Both the position numbers and the translations under genes were made by a program. Of a stretch of 64,000 nucleotides of DNA, positions 32,301 to 64,000 are shown in pieces. Numbering within the stretch: position 1 is the stretch's first letter; each line of letters opens with the position of its first letter. This DNA comes from Henricia sp. BOLD:AAB3569. Its lineage: Eukaryota; Echinodermata; Asteroidea; Spinulosida; Echinasteridae. Location: the NCBI GenBank assembly GCA_037783545.1, contig JBBELK010000451.1:930001-994000 (forward strand), in the 5' to 3' direction. The notes under the pieces were generated by a model, which made no database searches, was not told the origin of the DNA, and saw nothing but the letters and a program-made list of their open reading frames with translations.

Positions 32301-32796
32301 AGTTATTATTATATATATTATATATATCTTTGAAGTGTTAACTATAATACACAATCAATTCAAACGGATGTTTCAGTATTGTGACAGCCAATCAAAATCC
32401 TACAGAGATTTTGAAAAGCTGCAAAATACCACACAATGAGAATTTCAAATTATCTTTTAAAACTAGGAGTGATACCGGCAACCTACAAACACTGCTGCGT
32501 TCGCAATAGCCCGTTTTCACTACATAATTTTCCCATGTTTAGATACCTACGCAAAGAGATTTCTTAAACTGAACAGACAGTTCTTGTTTCGATGAAGCAA
32601 AACTACATTCTTTCGACAAAAATCAACTAATTTGACCAAGCAAATTTGTGATGAAATCAAACTCTATCGTTATTTGACAATTTAGGAAAGTTTTAGATGT
32701 GTTTGGACGTACGAGTTCAACAAATTTTCTGTGATTTTTCTCCATAAAACCAGGGTGATTTGGCAGCTTGTTAAGAAGTGATATAAATGTGCAATC
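29330..32796 (-). other. AT-rich stretch after the KAT6 stop: probable 3' UTR and intergenic DNA
   Basis: No exon-like frame. It holds fragments of two repeat families (about 29545-29770, with CATCATTTGCAGT-type sequence also seen at 63936-64000; and about 29836-29975, end of the 'GTATACATGATTGG' MITE), and an AT microsatellite near 32285-32330. Candidate AATAAA signals on the minus strand lie at 30620-30625 and 30684-30689. If one is used, the KAT6 3' UTR is about 2 kb. This is inferred, not shown. Confidence 0.45.
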
Positions 32797-60826
<28,030 letters not shown>

Positions 60827-60894
60827 CTGCAACACAGGGAACAGAAGAAGAAAAAATGAACAGTTCTGACAAATAAACATCATGGAAGAAAATA

Positions 60895-61210
60895 TCCAAT
60901 AATAATAATGACATCTTCTATAGCGCACATCTATCCTGCAGGATACTCATGACGCTTTACAGTATTATCCTGGTCATTGGGCCCAACTCCATGGGGAGTA
61001 CGCAACACTCTTGCAGCCTGACACAAGCGCTCAAAGGCTGCAACCCTTGCAGGTACCCATTTACTCCTGGGTGGAGAGAGGCAACTTATGGTAAAGTGCC
61101 TGGCCCAAGGGCACACGCACCTTGGTCGGGGCTGGGAATCAAACCCACAACCATGGATTCGAGAAACACCAACACTTTGCCAGTTTGCCGAAGCCAAATT
61201 GGCAGCACTC
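60895..61210 (-). mobile_element. SINE-like repeat with TAATAATAATG tail
   Basis: On the minus strand the head lies near 61210 (with GTGGGTTTGATTCCC, a B box), the body contains CCACCCAGGAGTAAATGGGT, and the tail ends in a CATTATTATTA run at about 60898. Body fragments recur near 2440-2465, 18305-18330, 7860-7930 and 17030-17110. Confidence 0.65.
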
Positions 61211-61900
61211 AAATTCTCACAGCATGTGTTTGAGAGTTCGCACTCTAGTTCTCTATATTTATCTCTATGGTCAGATCTTACACTCCTTTAAACCAACATT
61301 TGCCCTTCCACAATTTTCCTACCTGGAAATACATGTACTCAGTAAAAACATGTTTAATTTTAAGGCTATATTGGTCATATACTTAGCCTGGATAACGTTG
61401 GTGCACATTTCCCATACATCCACCAAATGTGCTATTTTTAAATAGGTATTTTAAATACAAGGCTATTTCAAATAATGTTGAAATGTCATGTATTAAAATC
61501 CCTTATTTTTGTAACAACCTATTGGATAGAAGCTTACCAGTACACACATATACTACTGTTGCACGTGCACAATACAATACCATTATTTGAATGTACATAC
61601 ATGTACATTATCTGCCATTGATTTTGATCACAAACAATTACTGAACTGTACTGCTGAAACATTTCTCAATGTTCCATTTTATGAACACGTGTATGACTAA
61701 TCCCATACACTAACGCATACAATGGCCAGATAAATTGGTATTTGTATGGAAAATATTTGCTTATACTGTGACTGACTTTTGCATCTGCTTTTACCTTTTT
61801 TTGCATTTTTTTCCCCAATCCTGTAAAGAAATTGGACTGACTTGGGATTCGAACTAGAGTCTATGGTTTAACACACCAGCCATCTGCACCCGACCCCCAA
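61211..61900. other. AT-rich KAT6 intron DNA, nothing recognised
   Basis: No exon or element ends are visible; several TACATGTA-rich stretches. Confidence 0.4.
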
Positions 61901-61920
61901 CACATGCTAAAAATCCAGTG

Positions 61921-61990
61921 TGCTCGGGTGGACTCGAACCCACAACGTCCTGTATACTAGGCAAGCGGTTTAACCACTAAACCAGCAAGC
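61921..61990 (-). repeat. tRNA-like sequence, minus strand
   Basis: On the minus strand GGTTTAGTGGTTAAACCGC and GTGGGTTCGAGTCCACC form A and B boxes of a tRNA-like unit of about 70 nt. The acceptor stem pairs only in part, so I treat it as tRNA-derived rather than a working gene. Confidence 0.5.
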
Positions 61991-63154
61991 CTGCTGGTGC
62001 CGAAAGGCTAGCTAATTAATATCTTACATTTTGGTTTTAAGTCTTGTATGCATTTTATTGTTCATTTAAATCCTATTAACACCTTGTACAAGAACAAAAA
62101 GTATAGTATAATTTAGAAATAAGATTGTCAAAGTCTGAAAATTGACAAAAATGTCTGAAAAACGCATATTTTTGATAGTAATAATGTCTTTCAATCAGTC
62201 TGAAAAATGTCATGCCTGGGCATTACACGTTCAGGAGCAACAGGATATTCAATCATACCCCGTCCAAATTCAGAGTTCACGAACTTACAGGCATTGCTAC
62301 TAACATATTAAGAGTTTCCAGAGTAATATTCGAAGATCGGTGTTGCGAAAGGGTGAAAAATACGACGAAAAAGAAATTATCCCTCGGGGGCCTACAGACA
62401 ACCGAACACCTTTACAAAAACACCGCGTCCTCCTTGTAACGTATTATTAAGCCCGTTGGCATCCTGAATAAACGGTAACAGGAAATCATTCAATGTACGA
62501 TGGCCTTTATGTGGGCTGGATTCTGTTATGAAGTGTATCCTTAAAATTGCAATAGAGTGGCGCCTACGTTGCAACCACACGCTGCCTCTCCCCCCTCCCT
62601 CACCCCCCTACGAGGGGGCTAAGGGGAGGGGGAACTTGGGTAAATTATGATTGATGCGTTGCGGCGTGACTGGTGTATGAGGAAATGAGAAACGTGTTTG
62701 TGTCTGGGATATTTCGGTGTCTGGAATTTCTATGAGCAGGGAGCAAAACACGATGTACGCTTCTGTAAAAACATGACATGGCATCATTCGGTATTAATAT
62801 GTGAAGTTGTACACTCTAAAAAATCCGGCTCTAACGAAGAGTGTTCGCAAGTATTATTCAGTGCAATTCTCACTTAAGCAGAAAGCAACACGTACATACG
62901 GTATTTAAGTCCCTTTTTGGGTAGATTCACACGGAACATTTTTCATGCATCATATATGCGTAAATTTGGTGTGTCAACTTGAGAAAATGTAACAGAGGAA
63001 ATTTGGTGCGAACCGATACAAAAATACTTTGTGGTTTTCAGATAATTTCAAATTTTCGGAAATTTGAAAAGAAGGGGAACACTGTGCATTTTAATTTCAA
63101 TGGAAAGGCCTACAATGAAAGTCCAAGGGCAGTTTGAACATATTTCTTGAAATA
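61991..63154. other. No gene recognised
   Basis: Includes a 75-codon open frame (62212-62439) of unknown meaning and a C- then G-rich patch near 62583-62635. PHD-finger exons expected for KAT6 were looked for on the minus strand and not found. Confidence 0.4.
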
Positions 63155-63296
63155 GACTCTTTGCACCAGCGGCTATGACAGGGGGCAGACACATTGTCAC
63201 TATGTGTCATGCACGAGTAGGCACATTGTGGATCTATTGTCACATCATTTAAATATGAAAACCTGCCCCCTGTCATGGCCGCCGATGCAAGAGGTC
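63155..63296. mobile_element. Palindromic MITE, about 142 bp
   Basis: GACTCTTTGCACCAGCGGC and its inverted counterpart GCCGCCGATGCAAGAGGTC are the ends; GACAGGGGGCAG / CTGCCCCCTGTC lie inside. Relatives near 53790-53945 and, in part, 41600-41660. Confidence 0.75.
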
Positions 63297-63479
63297 GCTA
63301 GAGATGATCCAGGCATTTTACTTGGTAAGGGGTCGTCCAAAGTTGTCAACATTTTCACAGTTCTACAGAGCGTAGTATTTTTCCAAGACCCCCCTCCCTT
63401 CTCCCGAAATACTACATATAACATTTTTTCTCACTCCCATAAAATGTCAACATTTTAAAATACTACGCGGCCCTAGACC

Positions 63480-63543
63480 TCCCACCAGCACCCCCCCCCC
63501 CAACCCTCCCCCCCACCCTCCCCCCCCCCCCCCACCTCCCCCT
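63480..63543. repeat. C-rich low-complexity tract
   Basis: Runs of C broken by AA, A and T; the minus strand has many G runs able to form quadruplexes. Confidence 0.9.
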
Positions 63544-63935
63544 ATGAACTTTGAATGACTACAAAATGTCAAGAGAAGCAGTGACTTTTGACACAAGTTC
63601 TATGAAATGTATCACTCTGATATTCCTACACAGCTGGCGGATACATTCACACATGGGAAAACTGCCAGTAAGGCTTCTTTTCTCATCAAATTGCGGTTTG
63701 AATCATTTTGGTGGTTAACCTCAAACTTGATCGGGTTAGGACAACACAGGAAGGTCTCCCAACTAGAGATTTCCAGTACACGGTGGTTGGACAGTTAGAG
63801 CTTAGACTTTAGCTGGAGTGACAAATCTATTACCACAGTAAAACTTTGAAACCAACATCCATAGTACCGGGTATTTTATTTTTAAAAAAGTTTATTTGCA
63901 AACAGAAACAAATTCCGAGTTGTTGAACGGCAGTT

Positions 63936-64000
63936 TAAAGCCACAATACATCATTTGCAGTGACCCAAAGCATTACTTCACCAGTTGACAAGAAAAGTGT
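63936..64000. mobile_element. Start of a dispersed repeat, cut by the window edge
   Basis: CATCATTTGCAGTGACCCAA and a CCAGTTGACAAGAA motif match the family seen at about 1412-1640, 19420-19640, 29545-29620 and 51045. Confidence 0.6.

Noticed and set aside
60827-64000. PHD-finger exons of KAT6
   Set aside because: No Cys/His pattern with splice sites could be found on the minus strand; they probably lie beyond the window.

Overview
The window is eukaryotic nuclear DNA. Its genes are split by introns with ordinary GT-AG splice sites, and most of the rest is short palindromic DNA transposons (MITEs), tRNA-derived repeats, satellites and one DIRS-type retroelement. The gene families and repeat style fit a marine invertebrate. 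An echinoderm, hemichordate or cephalochordate is my best guess, with low confidence. No bacterial, organellar or CRISPR features are present.

The right half (about 32.8-60.8 kb, minus strand) is one large gene for a MYST-family histone acetyltransferase of the KAT6 (MOZ/MORF/Enok) type. Fourteen exons can be placed with matching splice phases throughout, giving 2,413 codons up to the stop. They run from a C2HC-like zinc finger, through a Ser/Pro-rich exon with two 'DGLS' motifs, the complete MYST catalytic domain (zinc finger, acetyl-CoA loop, catalytic Cys and Glu), a Lys/Ser-rich exon and a basic exon, to a 4-kb last exon with an acidic stretch, a Cys-Ser-Pro repeat domain and a long polyglutamine tract. 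The 5' end, where PHD fingers would be expected, lies beyond the right edge. The intron that splits the catalytic domain carries a 7.1-kb GC-rich fossil DIRS-like element with non-identical inverted terminal repeats and an internal complementary region.

The middle (about 22.3-29.3 kb, minus strand) holds exons of a receptor ligand-binding domain of the ANF-receptor type (natriuretic-peptide-receptor / receptor guanylate cyclase style). Next to them is a lone exon resembling part of an adhesion-GPCR GAIN domain. Neither gene is complete here. The exons are surrounded by tandem half-tRNA arrays, tRNA-derived repeats, a 147-bp tandem repeat and several large hairpins.

The left third (1-21.06 kb) is a giant inverted duplication: arms of about 9.3 kb and 4.6 kb around a 7.1-kb spacer. 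The arms share small exon-like segments and all their repeat content in mirror order. The left arm alone has grown an 83-bp satellite of about 46 units with higher-order organisation, and a homopolymer C tract. The spacer is almost entirely tandem and inverted repeats: CCGGAAAACA minisatellites on both strands, an 18-bp minisatellite, alternating 275/141-bp tandem units, a SINE with a perfect 12-bp target-site duplication, and palindromes.

Functionally the only confident host genes are KAT6 and the ANF-receptor exons; there is no operon-like cooperation. The most unusual features are the inverted duplication with its one-sided satellite, the DIRS element with its complementary region, the KAT7-like zinc finger upstream of a KAT6 catalytic domain, and half-tRNA arrays in opposite orientation bracketing a receptor exon.
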